The notes beneath the pieces were generated by a model. That model was not told the DNA's origin. It saw only the letters and a list, made by a program, of their open reading frames with translations, and ran no database searches. Made by a program: the position numbers and the translations under genes. Shown piece by piece: positions 19,057 to 31,848 of a stretch of 59,039 nt of DNA. Positions within the stretch are counted from its first letter, which is position 1, and every line of letters begins with the position of its first letter. The stretch is taken from positions 1-59,039 of the forward strand of contig NZ_MAYT01000007.1 in the NCBI RefSeq assembly GCF_001685015.1, written 5' to 3'. The DNA comes from Pseudobacillus wudalianchiensis. GTDB taxonomy: Bacteria > Bacillota > Bacilli > Bacillales > Domibacillaceae.

Positions 19057-19593
19057 TTACTTACCTGTCTTACCTTCTTTACGACGTACGTGTTCGCCTT
19101 CATAACGAATCCCTTTGCCTTTATATGGCTCTGGTGGACGTGTTGCACGAACATTCGCAGCGAAAGCACCAACGCGTTCTTTGCTGATACCTCTAACGAT
19201 TACTTTTGTGTTAGAAGGAACTTCAACTTCTACGCCTTTTTCTGGCTCCATTTCAACCGGATGAGAGTAACCCACGTTCAGAACAAGTTTGTTTCCTTGT
19301 TTTTGAGCACGGTATCCAACCCCGATTAACTCAAGAGATTTCTCGAAACCTTTAGATACACCTTCTACCATGTTAGATAAAAGCGCACGAGTCGTACCAT
19401 GGATAGTGCGGTGTTCTTTAGATTCAGAAGGACGAACGACTGTAACGATATTGCCTTCGATCTCAATTTTCATATCTTTGTTAAATGTTCTAACAAGCTC
19501 ACCTTTTGGTCCTTTTACAGTAACTGTGTTGTTATCGTTTGTTACTGTTACGCCTTCTGGAAGCTCAATAGGTTTTTTTCCTACACGAGACAT
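19057..19593 (-). CDS. rplF: 50S ribosomal protein L6
   Basis: 178 residues, two tandem RRM-like domains; [18 protein letters not shown] at the start and [20 protein letters not shown] at the end, the latter near the sarcin-ricin loop. Confidence 0.97.
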   Translation of the reverse strand: MSRVGKKPIELPEGVTVTNDNNTVTVKGPKGELVRTFNKDMKIEIEGNIVTVVRPSESKEHRTIHGTTRALLSNMVEGVSKGFEKSLELIGVGYRAQKQGNKLVLNVGYSHPVEMEPEKGVEVEVPSNTKVIVRGISKERVGAFAANVRATRPPEPYKGKGIRYEGEHVRRKEGKTGK

Positions 19594-19623
19594 TATGTTG
19601 CACCTCCATTCATTACAAGAATA

Positions 19624-20022
19624 TTACCAAACGTATGCTAATACTTCGCCGCCCACTTGCTTAGCACGGGCTTCTTTATCTGTTAATACGCCATTAGATG
19701 TTGACACAAGAGCAATACCTAAGCCGTTAAGTACTTTTGGCATTTCATCAGCTTTTGCGTATACGCGCAAACCAGGTTTGCTGATACGTTTTAAGCCAGT
19801 GATAACGCGTTCGTTGTTCGCACCGTATTTTAAGAAAATACGAATTACGCCTTGCTTGTTGTCTTCGATGAATTCTACATCGCGTACGAAACCTTCACGC
19901 TTTAAGATTTCAGCGATTTCCTTCTTGATATTAGAAGCAGGAACTTCTAACTTCTCGTGACGCACCATATTCGCATTACGAATGCGAGTCAACAAATCTG
20001 CAATAGGATCTGTCATAACCAT
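19624..20022 (-). CDS. rpsH: 30S ribosomal protein S8
   Basis: 132 residues, [20 protein letters not shown] onwards, with the C-terminal [20 protein letters not shown] motif that binds helix 21 of 16S rRNA. AAGGAGG precedes it. Confidence 0.97.
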   Translation of the reverse strand: MVMTDPIADLLTRIRNANMVRHEKLEVPASNIKKEIAEILKREGFVRDVEFIEDNKQGVIRIFLKYGANNERVITGLKRISKPGLRVYAKADEMPKVLNGLGIALVSTSNGVLTDKEARAKQVGGEVLAYVW

Positions 20023-20051
20023 TCTATTTACCTCCTTCCCAATTCGGGGTA

Positions 20052-20802
<751 letters not shown>

Positions 20803-20832
20803 ATAGTGTACCTCCCTTCATTAACAGACTTA

Positions 20833-21144
20833 TTATTTATCTAAAGTTTCACCAGATTTTTTTGCTACACGCACTTTTTTACCGTCAACCACTTTGTATC
20901 CTACGCGAGTAGGTTCGTTTGTTTTTGGGTCTAAAAGCATGACGTTAGAAGCGTGAATAGGTGCCTCCTGGCTAATAATTCCGCCTTGCGGATTTACTTG
21001 TGAAGGTTTCGCATGCTTCTTCACGATATTAATCCCTTCTACAAGCACACGGTCTTTTTTAGGAAATGCTGCAAGCACGATGCCTGTTTTTCCTTTGTCT
21101 TTGCCCGTGATGACCATTACTTTATCGCCTTTTTTAACATTCAT
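20833..21144 (-). CDS. rplX: 50S ribosomal protein L24
   Basis: 103 residues with an N-terminal KOW motif ([20 protein letters not shown]). L24 starts large-subunit assembly. Confidence 0.97.
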   Translation of the reverse strand: MNVKKGDKVMVITGKDKGKTGIVLAAFPKKDRVLVEGINIVKKHAKPSQVNPQGGIISQEAPIHASNVMLLDPKTNEPTRVGYKVVDGKKVRVAKKSGETLDK

Positions 21145-21191
21145 TTTATCGCACCTCCTTGAATGGCCAAGTTGATAAAATTGCTTTTATA

Positions 21192-21560
<369 letters not shown>

Positions 21561-21607
21561 TTATGTTACCTCCCTTCGGATTCACTTTCTATCCGAACAA
21601 TAATGAA

Positions 21608-21871
21608 TTAGATAATAACTGCTTTTTCTACAACTTCAACTAAACGGAAGCGTTTTGTAGCAGATAACGGGCGAGTTTCCATGATGCGAACAACATCACC
21701 AGTTTTTGCTTCATTCAGCTCATCATGAGCTTTGAATTTTTTAGAGTACTTAACGCGTTTGCCGTAAAGAGAGTGCTTTTTGTAAGTTTCTACAAGAACA
21801 GTGACAGTTTTGTCCATTTTGTCAGAGACAACACGTCCAGTATAAACTTTACGTTGATTACGTTCACTCAT
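21608..21871 (-). CDS. rpsQ: 30S ribosomal protein S17
   Basis: 87 residues, OB fold; [20 protein letters not shown] and [20 protein letters not shown] typical. Primary 16S rRNA binder. Confidence 0.97.
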   Translation of the reverse strand: MSERNQRKVYTGRVVSDKMDKTVTVLVETYKKHSLYGKRVKYSKKFKAHDELNEAKTGDVVRIMETRPLSATKRFRLVEVVEKAVII

Positions 21872-21890
21872 TGTGCAAACCTCCTCTCAA

Positions 21891-23177
<1,287 letters not shown>

Positions 23178-23180
23178 GAA

Positions 23181-23522
23181 TTATCCCTCCTTCTTTTCTG
23201 ATACCACGATTGTGATGTGGCTTGTACGTTTGTTAATTGCGCTTGCGCGTCCCATTGCACGCGGACGGAAACGTTTTAAAGTTGGACCTTCGTCAACAAA
23301 CACTTGTTTCACAATAAGATTGTTAACGTCCATATCATAATTGTGCTCTGCGTTAGCAATTGCAGAATTAAGTAATTTTTCAACGACCGGAGATGCAGCT
23401 TTTGGTGTGTGACGTAAAATAGCTACAGCTTCTCCCACTTGCTTTCCTCGAATCAGATCAACCACTAAACGTGCTTTACGAGGAGCAATACGAACTGTTC
23501 TTACGACAGCTTTTGCTTCCAT
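23181..23522 (-). CDS. rplV: 50S ribosomal protein L22
   Basis: 113 residues; the beta-hairpin near [20 protein letters not shown] reaches into the peptide tunnel where macrolides bind. The loop has no insertion or deletion relative to the family as I recall it. Confidence 0.97.
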   Translation of the reverse strand: MEAKAVVRTVRIAPRKARLVVDLIRGKQVGEAVAILRHTPKAASPVVEKLLNSAIANAEHNYDMDVNNLIVKQVFVDEGPTLKRFRPRAMGRASAINKRTSHITIVVSEKKEG

Positions 23523-23540
23523 TAGGATACCCTCCTCTCA

Positions 23541-23819
23541 TTAACGTCTTGTCTTTTTATCGTCACTACCGTGACCTTTATACGTACGAGTTGGTGCAAA
23601 CTCGCCAAGTTTGTGTCCTACCATATCTTCTGTTACATAAACAGGAACATGCTTACGGCCATCATACACAGCAATTGTGTGACCGATAAAAGCTGGGAAG
23701 ATTGTTGAACGGCGAGACCAAGTTTTTACAACTTGTTTCTTTTCAGTTTCATTTAATTTTTCAATTTTATTGAATAAATGATCATCAACAAAAGGTCCTT
23801 TTTTCAAGCTACGGCCCAT
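23541..23819 (-). CDS. rpsS: 30S ribosomal protein S19
   Basis: 92 residues, [20 protein letters not shown] to THKG-type end ([19 protein letters not shown]). Head of the 30S subunit. Confidence 0.97.
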   Translation of the reverse strand: MGRSLKKGPFVDDHLFNKIEKLNETEKKQVVKTWSRRSTIFPAFIGHTIAVYDGRKHVPVYVTEDMVGHKLGEFAPTRTYKGHGSDDKKTRR

Positions 23820-23879
23820 TTTGGTACCTCCCTTCGCAATTGGTCTACGGTTCGCAAACGGAACCGTAGTGCAATTACG

Positions 23880-24710
23880 TTATTTTTTACGACTACGAAC
23901 GATAAACTTGTCGCTTTTGTTTGTTTTCTTACGAGTTTTGTAACCAAGAGTTGGTTTGCCCCAAGGTGTAACAGGTGATTTACGTCCGATTGGCGAACGT
24001 CCTTCACCACCACCGTGTGGATGGTCATTCGGGTTCATTACAGATCCACGAACAGTTGGCTTCTTGCCTAACCAGCGTGAACGACCTGCTTTACCGATGT
24101 TAACAAGTTCATGCTGCTCATTGCCCACTTGGCCAACAGTTGCGCGGCAAGTAGCAAGAATCATACGAACCTCACCAGAGTTCAAACGAACAAGAACGTA
24201 TTTTCCTTCTTTACCTAACACTTGTGCAGATGTACCTGCTGAACGCACTAATTGTCCGCCTTTACCAGGCTTCAACTCGATGTTGTGAACAACTGTACCT
24301 ACAGGAATGTTAACTAAAGGAAGAGCGTTACCTGTTTTAATATCTGCTTCTGGTCCGGACATAACTTCCATTCCGACTTTGAGGTTTTTTGGTGCTAAGA
24401 TGTAACGTTTTTCACCGTCTACATAATTGATCAAAGCAATGTTTGCTGAACGGTTTGGATCATACTCGATTGTGGCAACGCGTCCAGGTATACCATCTTT
24501 ATCGCGTTTGAAATCGATAATACGGTATTGACGCTTATGGCCGCCACCTTGATGACGAACTGTAGTTCTACCTTGGTTGTTGCGACCGCCTTTCTTTTTA
24601 AGAGGCGCCAATAATGATTTTTCCGGCTTGTCAGTTGTAAGCTCAGCAAAATCTAATGACGTCATATTACGACGGCCGTTTGACGTTGGTTTATACTTTT
24701 TAATCGCCAT
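23880..24710 (-). CDS. rplB: 50S ribosomal protein L2
   Basis: 276 residues. The conserved C-terminal loop [20 protein letters not shown] contains the histidine near the peptidyl transferase centre. One of the most conserved ribosomal proteins. Confidence 0.98.
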   Translation of the reverse strand: MAIKKYKPTSNGRRNMTSLDFAELTTDKPEKSLLAPLKKKGGRNNQGRTTVRHQGGGHKRQYRIIDFKRDKDGIPGRVATIEYDPNRSANIALINYVDGEKRYILAPKNLKVGMEVMSGPEADIKTGNALPLVNIPVGTVVHNIELKPGKGGQLVRSAGTSAQVLGKEGKYVLVRLNSGEVRMILATCRATVGQVGNEQHELVNIGKAGRSRWLGKKPTVRGSVMNPNDHPHGGGEGRSPIGRKSPVTPWGKPTLGYKTRKKTNKSDKFIVRSRKK

Positions 24711-24741
24711 GTCATTTCCCTCCTCTTCTTATAATGTTAAA

Positions 24742-25026
24742 TTAAGCTTCGAATAGTTCGATTTCTTTGCTGTCTTGAGTTAATGTAACAACCGCTTTAC
24801 GGCGTTTGTTTGTATAACCTGCATAACGACCCATACGCTTGAACTTACCTTTGTAGTTTAAGATGTTGACTTTTGCTACTTTCACGCCAAAGATTTCTTC
24901 GATCGCATCTTTAACTTGAGTTTTGTTAGCTTTTACATCAACTTCAAACGTATATTTTTTATCAGCCATGATTTCAGTTGAATGTTCTGTAATAACGGGG
25001 CGCTTAATGATATCGCGAGCATCCAT
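24742..25026 (-). CDS. rplW: 50S ribosomal protein L23
   Basis: 94 residues, [20 protein letters not shown] onwards; docks trigger factor and SRP at the tunnel exit. Overlaps rplD by one base (TAATG). Confidence 0.97.
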   Translation of the reverse strand: MDARDIIKRPVITEHSTEIMADKKYTFEVDVKANKTQVKDAIEEIFGVKVAKVNILNYKGKFKRMGRYAGYTNKRRKAVVTLTQDSKEIELFEA

Positions 25027-25649
25027 TATGCAAGCACCTCCTCTACTTTTTCAACAGCTGCTTTAGTGATAATAAGTTTCTCGTGTCCAAGAACGTCTAA
25101 TACACTAACGCCGCTTGCATCCACTACTGTCACACCAGGAATATTGCGTGCAGATAGTGCAACATTTTCGTTTAACGCTTCTGTTACAACTAGCGCTTTG
25201 CTGTTCACAGAAAGATTTTTCAATACGCTTGCGAACTCTTTTGTTTTTGGAGCGTCAAAAGCTAATGCTTCCAATACAATAATGTTCTGCTCTTTAACTT
25301 TAGAAGAAAGGGCAGATTTGATCGCTAAGCGACGAACTTTTTTCGGTAATTTGTAGCTGTAGCTGCGTGGAACTGGTCCGAAAACTGTTCCGCCTCCGCG
25401 CCATTGTGGAGAACGAATAGATCCTTGACGAGCACGTCCAGTACCTTTTTGGCGCCACGGTTTGCGTCCGCCGCCACTCACTTCGGAACGGTTTTTAACT
25501 TTGCTTGTTCCTTGACGTAAAGATGCGCGTTGCATCATTACTGCTTCAAATAAAACATGTTGATTAGGTTCAATACCGAAAACGGAATCGTTCAGTTCGA
25601 TTTCACCAACTTCAGCTCCGCTTTGGTTTAATACTGTAACTTTCGGCAT
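25026..25649 (-). CDS. rplD: 50S ribosomal protein L4
   Basis: 207 residues with the tunnel loop [20 protein letters not shown]. In E. coli L4 represses its own S10 operon; Bacillus lacks that exact mechanism as far as is known. Confidence 0.98.
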   Translation of the reverse strand: MPKVTVLNQSGAEVGEIELNDSVFGIEPNQHVLFEAVMMQRASLRQGTSKVKNRSEVSGGGRKPWRQKGTGRARQGSIRSPQWRGGGTVFGPVPRSYSYKLPKKVRRLAIKSALSSKVKEQNIIVLEALAFDAPKTKEFASVLKNLSVNSKALVVTEALNENVALSARNIPGVTVVDASGVSVLDVLGHEKLIITKAAVEKVEEVLA

Positions 25650-25679
25650 TCTTGTTTCCTCCTTTCTAGAAAAAATCGA

Positions 25680-26306
25680 TTATTTCGCTTTCAATCCGCT
25701 TTGGATTTTCACTAAAGATTTTTTAGGTCCAGGTACGTTACCTTTAATTAGGATTACGTTGCGCTCTGTATCAACTTTCACTACTTGCAGGTTTTGGATA
25801 GTGATTTGTTCGCCACCCATACGGCCTGGAAGTAATTTATTTTTGAATACACGGTTTGGAGCAACTGGTCCCATAGAACCTGGGCGACGATGGTAACGAG
25901 AACCGTGAGACATAGGTCCGCGGCTTTGTCCGTGGCGCTTAATCGCACCCTGGAATCCTTTACCTTTTGATACTCCTGTTACGTCGATGATATCTCCTTC
26001 AGCGAAAATATCAACCTTAACCTCTTGACCAACTTCTACTTCTTCACCGAAGTTACGGAACTCACGAATGAAGCGCTTAGGTGCAGTGTTAGCTTTTGCA
26101 ACGTGACCTTTAGCTGGTTTGTTCGCAAGCTTTTCGCGCTTGTCGTCGAAACCTAACTGAATAGCTTCATAGCCGTCGCTTTCGATCGTTTTCTTTTGCA
26201 GTACAACGTTAGGCGCTGCTTCAATCACAGTAACTGGAATTAGTTCACCGTTTTCAGCAAATACTTGAGTCATACCGATTTTTCTTCCTAAGATTCCTTT
26301 GGTCAT
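25680..26306 (-). CDS. rplC: 50S ribosomal protein L3
   Basis: 208 residues, [20 protein letters not shown]; the extended loop [20 protein letters not shown] reaches the peptidyl transferase centre. Confidence 0.98.
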   Translation of the reverse strand: MTKGILGRKIGMTQVFAENGELIPVTVIEAAPNVVLQKKTIESDGYEAIQLGFDDKREKLANKPAKGHVAKANTAPKRFIREFRNFGEEVEVGQEVKVDIFAEGDIIDVTGVSKGKGFQGAIKRHGQSRGPMSHGSRYHRRPGSMGPVAPNRVFKNKLLPGRMGGEQITIQNLQVVKVDTERNVILIKGNVPGPKKSLVKIQSGLKAK

Positions 26307-26343
26307 GAGTCACACCTCCTGAATTAATAATTTTTTATAATAA

Positions 26344-26780
<437 letters not shown>

Positions 26781-26786
26781 TTGTTA

Positions 26787-26815
26787 ATTATACACGAAGT
26801 TTTTGATGTATGCAA
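26787..26815 (-). promoter_or_regulatory. S10 operon promoter, proximal
   Basis: Minus-strand TTGCAT (26810-26815), 17-base spacer, TATAAT (26787-26792). Confidence 0.85.
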
Positions 26816-26853
26816 CTGTATTTGCTATTTTTCTTCTCTAGCACACTTTTACT

Positions 26854-26882
26854 ATTATACACACATTATGGCTGCATATCAA
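26854..26882 (-). promoter_or_regulatory. S10 operon promoter, distal
   Basis: Minus-strand TTGATA (26877-26882), 17-base spacer, TATAAT (26854-26859), 67 bases upstream of the proximal promoter. It follows the tuf terminator. Confidence 0.85.
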
Positions 26883-26906
26883 TAGAAGAAACAGAGTCTT
26901 TTAAAT

Positions 26907-26932
26907 AAAAAAAGCAGGCGAGAGCCGCCTGC
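26907..26932 (-). terminator. Terminator after tuf
   Basis: GCAGGCG (26914-26920) pairs with CGCCTGC (26926-26932); T7 follows on the minus strand. It separates the str operon from the S10 promoters. Confidence 0.92.
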
Positions 26933-26946
26933 TTTTTAAACAGTTA

Positions 26947-28134
26947 TTATTTTTGGATTGAAGCTACAACGCCAGCGCCTACTGTACGGCCGCCTTCACG
27001 GATAGAGAACTTTGTACCTTCTTCGATCGCGATCGGAGAAATAAGTTCTACTGTCATTTCAACGTTGTCTCCAGGCATAACCATTTCTACGCCTTCAGGA
27101 AGTTGAACGATACCAGTTACATCAGTTGTACGGAAGTAGAACTGTGGACGGTAGTTTGAGAAGAATGGAGTATGACGTCCACCCTCTTCTTTAGATAAAA
27201 CGTAAACTTCAGCTTTGAAGTTAGTGTGTGGAGTGATTGAACCTGGCTTAGCAAGTACTTGTCCACGTTGGATTTCTTCACGTGCTACACCACGAAGAAG
27301 GGCACCGATGTTGTCACCAGCTTCAGCATAGTCAAGAAGCTTACGGAACATTTCTACACCAGTTACAGTAGTAGATTTTGGCTCTTCAGTTAAACCGATG
27401 ATTTCGATAACGTCACCGACTTTAACTTGTCCACGCTCAACACGTCCAGTTGCAACTGTACCACGGCCAGTGATTGAGAATACATCCTCAACAGGCATCA
27501 TGAATGGTTTTTCAGTGTCACGTTCTGGAGTTGGGATGTACTCATCAACAGCGTCCATAAGCTCGATGATTTTTTCTTCCCACTCAGCTTCACCTTCAAG
27601 TGCTTTAAGAGCAGAACCTTTGATTACTGGTACGTCATCTCCAGGGAATTCGTACTCAGAAAGAAGGTCACGTACTTCCATTTCTACAAGCTCAAGAAGC
27701 TCTTCGTCGTCTACCATGTCGCATTTGTTTAAGAATACTACAAGGTAAGGAACACCTACTTGGCGAGAAAGAAGGATGTGCTCACGAGTTTGTGGCATTG
27801 GACCGTCAGCAGCAGATACTACTAGGATACCGCCGTCCATTTGTGCAGCACCAGTGATCATGTTTTTAACGTAGTCAGCATGTCCTGGGCAGTCAACGTG
27901 TGCATAGTGACGATTTTCAGTTTCATATTCAACGTGAGAAGTGTTGATTGTGATACCGCGCTCGCGCTCTTCTGGAGCGTTGTCGATTTGGTCGTAACCA
28001 CGTGCTTCACTGCCGCCTTTTTTAGCAAGAACAGTTGTGATTGCTGCTGTTAAAGTTGTTTTACCATGGTCAACGTGACCAATTGTACCGATATTCGCAT
28101 GTGTTTTGGAACGGTCGAATTTTTCCTTAGCCAT
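26947..28134 (-). CDS. tuf: Elongation factor Tu
   Basis: 395 residues: GTPase domain (P-loop [26 protein letters not shown]) and two beta-barrel domains. Delivers aminoacyl-tRNA to the ribosome. Last gene of the str operon; a further promoter and a strong hairpin lie in front of it, so it is likely expressed above fusA. Confidence 0.99.
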   Translation of the reverse strand: MAKEKFDRSKTHANIGTIGHVDHGKTTLTAAITTVLAKKGGSEARGYDQIDNAPEERERGITINTSHVEYETENRHYAHVDCPGHADYVKNMITGAAQMDGGILVVSAADGPMPQTREHILLSRQVGVPYLVVFLNKCDMVDDEELLELVEMEVRDLLSEYEFPGDDVPVIKGSALKALEGEAEWEEKIIELMDAVDEYIPTPERDTEKPFMMPVEDVFSITGRGTVATGRVERGQVKVGDVIEIIGLTEEPKSTTVTGVEMFRKLLDYAEAGDNIGALLRGVAREEIQRGQVLAKPGSITPHTNFKAEVYVLSKEEGGRHTPFFSNYRPQFYFRTTDVTGIVQLPEGVEMVMPGDNVEMTVELISPIAIEEGTKFSIREGGRTVGAGVVASIQK

Positions 28135-28181
28135 TAGGAAATCCTCCTTTGAATTGTCAAATTAATTAATTTATATAGGGA

Positions 28182-28213
28182 CTTTGAAGGCGGAAAGGTT
28201 TCCGACTTCAAAG
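28182..28213 (-). promoter_or_regulatory. Near-perfect 32-base hairpin in the tuf leader
   Basis: Arms CTTTGAAG/CTTCAAAG (28182-28189, 28206-28213) and CGGAAA/TTTCCG (28191-28196, 28199-28204) with one mismatch. No T run follows on the minus strand, so it is not an ordinary terminator; RNA stability or processing is more likely. Confidence 0.65.
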
Positions 28214-28233
28214 ATACCAAAGCTTACATTGTA

Positions 28234-28262
28234 TTTATACTTCATTAAGAAGCATAAATCAA
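28234..28262 (-). promoter_or_regulatory. Candidate internal tuf promoter
   Basis: Minus-strand TTGATT (28257-28262), 17-base spacer, TATAAA (28234-28239), directly after the fusA stop codon. Confidence 0.6.
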
Positions 28263-30341
28263 TTATTGACCTTTATTTTTCTTGATGATTTCTTCGGAAA
28301 CTGATTTTGGCACTTCTTCATAGTGGTCAAAGTGCATAGAATAAGTTCCGCGACCTTGTGTATTGGAACGTAGTGAAGTAGCGTAACCAAACATTTCAGA
28401 AAGTGGAACGAATGCTTTTACTACTTGAGCGTTACCGCGGGCTTCCATACCTTCTACACGTCCACGACGGGAAGTGATGTCACCCATAATATCTCCAAGG
28501 TATTCATCAGGAATAACAACTTCTACTTTCATCATTGGCTCAAGAAGAACCGGATTACATTTAGAAGCTGCATTTTTCAATGCCATAGATGCTGCAATTT
28601 TGAACGCCATCTCACTGGAGTCAACATCATGGTAAGAACCGTCAAACAGTCTTGCTTTAATGTCGATTAATGGATAGCCAGCAATAACACCGTTTTGCAA
28701 TGCATCTTGAAGACCAGCTTGAACAGCTGGGATATATTCACGAGGAACAACCCCACCGACGATGCCGTTTTCAAATTCAAAACCAGCACCCTCTTCGTTA
28801 GGTGAAAACTCGATCCATACGTGACCGTATTGTCCGCGTCCACCAGATTGGCGGGCAAACTTCCCTTCTACTTGAGCAGAACCACGGAAAGTTTCACGGT
28901 AAGCTACTTGTGGAGCACCCACGTTTGCTTCTACTTTAAATTCACGACGCATACGGTCTACGATGATATCTAAGTGAAGCTCACCCATACCGGAGATAAC
29001 AACTTGTCCTGTTTCAGGATTTGTTTCTGCACGGAAAGTTGGGTCTTCCTCTTGAAGTTTTTGTAGAGCAGTTGTCATTTTGTCTTGGTCGCCTTTTGAT
29101 TTCGGCTCAACTGACAAAGAGATAACCGGCTCTGGGAATTCCATAGACTCTAAAATAACGAGGTTCTTCTCGTCACAAAGAGTGTCTCCTGTAGTTGTGT
29201 CTTTTAGACCAACTGCAGCAGCGATATCCCCTGCATGGACTTCAGAGATTTCTTCACGAGAGTTCGCATGCATTTGAAGAATACGACCTACACGCTCACG
29301 CTTACCTTTAGTAGAGTTCTGTACGTATGAACCAGATTGTAAAATACCAGAATACACACGGAAGAACGTCAACTTACCAACGTAAGGGTCAGTCATAACT
29401 TTAAACGCTAAAGCTGAGAATGGTGCGTCATCAGATGATGGACGAGTTACTTCTTCATCGCTGTCCGGTAAAGTACCTTTAATGTTAGGTACATCTGTTG
29501 GAGCAGGAAGATAATCAATAACAGCATCTAGCATTAATTGAACACCTTTGTTTTTGAACGCTGTTCCACAAAGCACAGGGAAGAATTCAACGTTAACTGT
29601 ACCTTTACGGATAGCGGCTTTGATTTCTGGGATTGTGATTTCTTCGCCGCCAAGATATTTTTCCATGATTTCTTCATCGAATTCTGAAATAGCTTCAATT
29701 AGTTTCTCACGGTATTCTTCCGCTTGGTCTTGCATATCTTCTGGGATTTCCCCTTCTTCGATTTCAGTTCCAAGGTCATTTCCGTAGAACGTAGCTTTCA
29801 TTTCAATTAAGTCAATGATGCCGCGGAATTGATCTTCAGCACCGATTGGAAGTTGAATTGGATGAGCGTTTGCCATTAAACGGTCATGGATTGTGCCGAC
29901 AGAGTAAATGAAGTCTGCACCAATCTTATCCATTTTGTTAACAAACACGATACGTGGAACGCCGTACGTAGTTGCTTGGCGCCAAACAGTTTCTGTTTGC
30001 GGCTCAACACCAGATTGAGCATCAAGTACAGTTACTGCACCATCAAGAACACGAAGGGAACGTTCAACTTCAACAGTGAAGTCTACGTGCCCTGGTGTGT
30101 CAATGATGTTTACACGATGGCCTTTCCACTGAGCAGTTGTCGCAGCAGAAGTGATTGTAATACCACGTTCTTGTTCTTGTTCCATCCAGTCCATTTGAGA
30201 CGCACCTTCATGAGTCTCACCAATTTTATGGATACGGCCTGTGTAGTAAAGAATACGCTCAGTAGTCGTCGTTTTACCGGCATCGATGTGCGCCATGATA
30301 CCGATATTTCGAGTGTTTTCTAAGGAGAACTCTCTTGCCAT
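28263..30341 (-). CDS. fusA: Elongation factor G
   Basis: 692 residues, five domains; P-loop [23 protein letters not shown], and domain IV loop near the C-terminal third. It drives translocation and, with RRF, ribosome recycling. 45 bases after rpsG in the str operon. Confidence 0.99.
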   Translation of the reverse strand: MAREFSLENTRNIGIMAHIDAGKTTTTERILYYTGRIHKIGETHEGASQMDWMEQEQERGITITSAATTAQWKGHRVNIIDTPGHVDFTVEVERSLRVLDGAVTVLDAQSGVEPQTETVWRQATTYGVPRIVFVNKMDKIGADFIYSVGTIHDRLMANAHPIQLPIGAEDQFRGIIDLIEMKATFYGNDLGTEIEEGEIPEDMQDQAEEYREKLIEAISEFDEEIMEKYLGGEEITIPEIKAAIRKGTVNVEFFPVLCGTAFKNKGVQLMLDAVIDYLPAPTDVPNIKGTLPDSDEEVTRPSSDDAPFSALAFKVMTDPYVGKLTFFRVYSGILQSGSYVQNSTKGKRERVGRILQMHANSREEISEVHAGDIAAAVGLKDTTTGDTLCDEKNLVILESMEFPEPVISLSVEPKSKGDQDKMTTALQKLQEEDPTFRAETNPETGQVVISGMGELHLDIIVDRMRREFKVEANVGAPQVAYRETFRGSAQVEGKFARQSGGRGQYGHVWIEFSPNEEGAGFEFENGIVGGVVPREYIPAVQAGLQDALQNGVIAGYPLIDIKARLFDGSYHDVDSSEMAFKIAASMALKNAASKCNPVLLEPMMKVEVVIPDEYLGDIMGDITSRRGRVEGMEARGNAQVVKAFVPLSEMFGYATSLRSNTQGRGTYSMHFDHYEEVPKSVSEEIIKKNKGQ

Positions 30342-30386
30342 GTATGTCTTTCTCCTTCCTTAAGTTAAGATATTTTAAAAGTAATC

Positions 30387-30857
30387 TTACCAGCGGTAAT
30401 GAGCAAATGCTTTGTTTGCTTCCGCCATTTTATGAGTATCTTCACGCTTCTTAACTGAAGCACCAGTGTTGTTAGCTGCATCAAGGATTTCACCTGCAAG
30501 GCGTTCTTCCATTGTTTTCTCCCCACGAAGACGAGAATAGTTCACTAACCAGCGAAGACCAAGAGTTGTACGACGCTCAGGACGAACCTCAACTGGTACT
30601 TGGTAGTTTGCACCACCTACACGGCGTGCTCTAACCTCTAATACTGGCATGATGTTTTTAATGGCTTGATCAAATACTTCCATTGGATCTTTACCCGTAC
30701 GTTCGCGGATAAGATCGAATGCTGCATAAAGAATGGCTTGAGATTTACCTCTTTTACCGTCAACCATCATTTTGTTGATGAGACGAGTAACTAATTTAGA
30801 GTTGTACATTGGATCTGGAAGTACATCTCTTTTCGCTACAGGACCTTTACGTGGCAT
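30387..30857 (-). CDS. rpsG: 30S ribosomal protein S7
   Basis: 156 residues from [20 protein letters not shown] to [17 protein letters not shown] 30857 follows AAAGGAGGAATT; ten upstream in-frame codons were rejected. S7 nucleates assembly of the 30S head. Confidence 0.98.
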   Translation of the reverse strand: MPRKGPVAKRDVLPDPMYNSKLVTRLINKMMVDGKRGKSQAILYAAFDLIRERTGKDPMEVFDQAIKNIMPVLEVRARRVGGANYQVPVEVRPERRTTLGLRWLVNYSRLRGEKTMEERLAGEILDAANNTGASVKKREDTHKMAEANKAFAHYRW

Positions 30858-30905
30858 GTAAATTCCTCCTTTCATATATTCCTTCAATTATAAAGTTAAT
30901 GATTC

Positions 30906-31328
30906 TTATTTTTTAGCTTCTTTTGGACGCTTCATTCCGTATTTAGAACGGCCTTGACGACGAGATTCTACGCCGGCAGTATCAAGCGCACCACGAACGA
31001 TGTGATAACGAACCCCTGGTAAATCTTTTACTCTTCCTCCACGAATCAACACAACGCTGTGCTCTTGAAGGTTATGTCCAATACCAGGAATATAAGCATT
31101 CACTTCGATACCGTTGCTCAAGCGAACACGGGCATATTTACGTAAAGCCGAGTTAGGCTTTTTCGGTGTCATTGTACCAACACGAGTACACACTCCACGT
31201 TTTTGCGGTGAATTAATATCCGTTTGCGCTTTTTTAAAGCTGTTATAGCCTTTGTTAAGCGCTGGTGATTTGGATTTAGTTGTTTTTGATTTACGAGGTT
31301 TACGCACTAACTGGTTAATAGTAGGCAT
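30906..31328 (-). CDS. rpsL: 30S ribosomal protein S12
   Basis: 140 residues. The decoding loop [11 protein letters not shown] and [17 protein letters not shown] keep the lysines whose mutation gives streptomycin resistance, so the gene is wild type there. ATG 31328 follows GGGAGGATT; the open frame upstream is the rplGB-rpsL gap. Confidence 0.98.
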   Translation of the reverse strand: MPTINQLVRKPRKSKTTKSKSPALNKGYNSFKKAQTDINSPQKRGVCTRVGTMTPKKPNSALRKYARVRLSNGIEVNAYIPGIGHNLQEHSVVLIRGGRVKDLPGVRYHIVRGALDTAGVESRRQGRSKYGMKRPKEAKK

Positions 31329-31422
31329 ATAAAAATCCTCCCTTCCTTTTTTCTTAAGCCCACACATCCAGGTGGACCATTTTAAATTAAAAACAAAGTC
31401 TTTGCACTTTTATGCAAAAACA

Positions 31423-31674
31423 TTATTCATTAATAATAGCAACAGCGGCGGCCTTGACATCAATTCCACATGTTTTTCCTAGCTTTAGCATAGAATCCAC
31501 ATAAGTAACCGGCACTGCTTTTTGTTTAGCCAGTTCTTCTACCTTTTTCATTAAAAAGGGACTGGCGTCAGCAGCGATCATTACTTGCTGAGCTTGATTT
31601 CTTTCAAGAGCTCTCACTGTTTGTTTTGTTCCTATCGCCAAGCTTTGCGCCTTCGCTACTTTATCATAAGACAT
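31423..31674 (-). CDS. rplGB: L7Ae-family k-turn RNA-binding protein
   Basis: 83 residues, one L7Ae/L30e domain (MSYDKVAKAQSLAIGTKQTV, ALERNQAQQVMIAADASP, LGKTCGIDVKAAAVAI). B. subtilis YbxF (RplGB) binds kink-turn RNAs; its target in the ribosome or elsewhere is unsettled. ATG 31674 follows TTGGAGGATG; ten upstream codons were rejected. First gene of the str operon. Confidence 0.93.
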   Translation of the reverse strand: MSYDKVAKAQSLAIGTKQTVRALERNQAQQVMIAADASPFLMKKVEELAKQKAVPVTYVDSMLKLGKTCGIDVKAAAVAIINE

Positions 31675-31719
31675 ATAAACATCCTCCAAAGTAACAAGGT
31701 TCATAGGAGCACCTTGATT

Positions 31720-31748
31720 ATATTATCATTCATGTTTTTAAATGTCAA
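31720..31748 (-). promoter_or_regulatory. str operon promoter (rplGB-rpsL-rpsG-fusA-tuf)
   Basis: Minus-strand TTGACA (31743-31748), 17-base spacer, TAATAT (31720-31725), just downstream of the rpoC terminator hairpin. Confidence 0.8.
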
Positions 31749-31769
31749 CTATGAAAATAAATTATTATG

Positions 31770-31794
31770 CCGGAGCCGGAAAAGCCGGCCCCGG
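31770..31794 (-). terminator. Hairpin after rpoC
   Basis: Ten-base GC stem (CCGGAGCCGG 31770-31779 with CCGGCCCCGG 31785-31794, one G-U pair). Only a weak T-rich stretch follows, so it may be a leaky terminator or a 3' stabilising stem. Confidence 0.6.
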
Positions 31795-31848
31795 ACATAT
31801 AATTCGCTAAAAAGTCTCGTATGTGCGATCCCTTTTAGCACACGCTTA

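Noticed and set aside
19370-19960. 196-codon plus-strand ORF across rplF and rpsH
   Set aside because: Spans two certain ribosomal genes and their gap on the other strand; no family resemblance.
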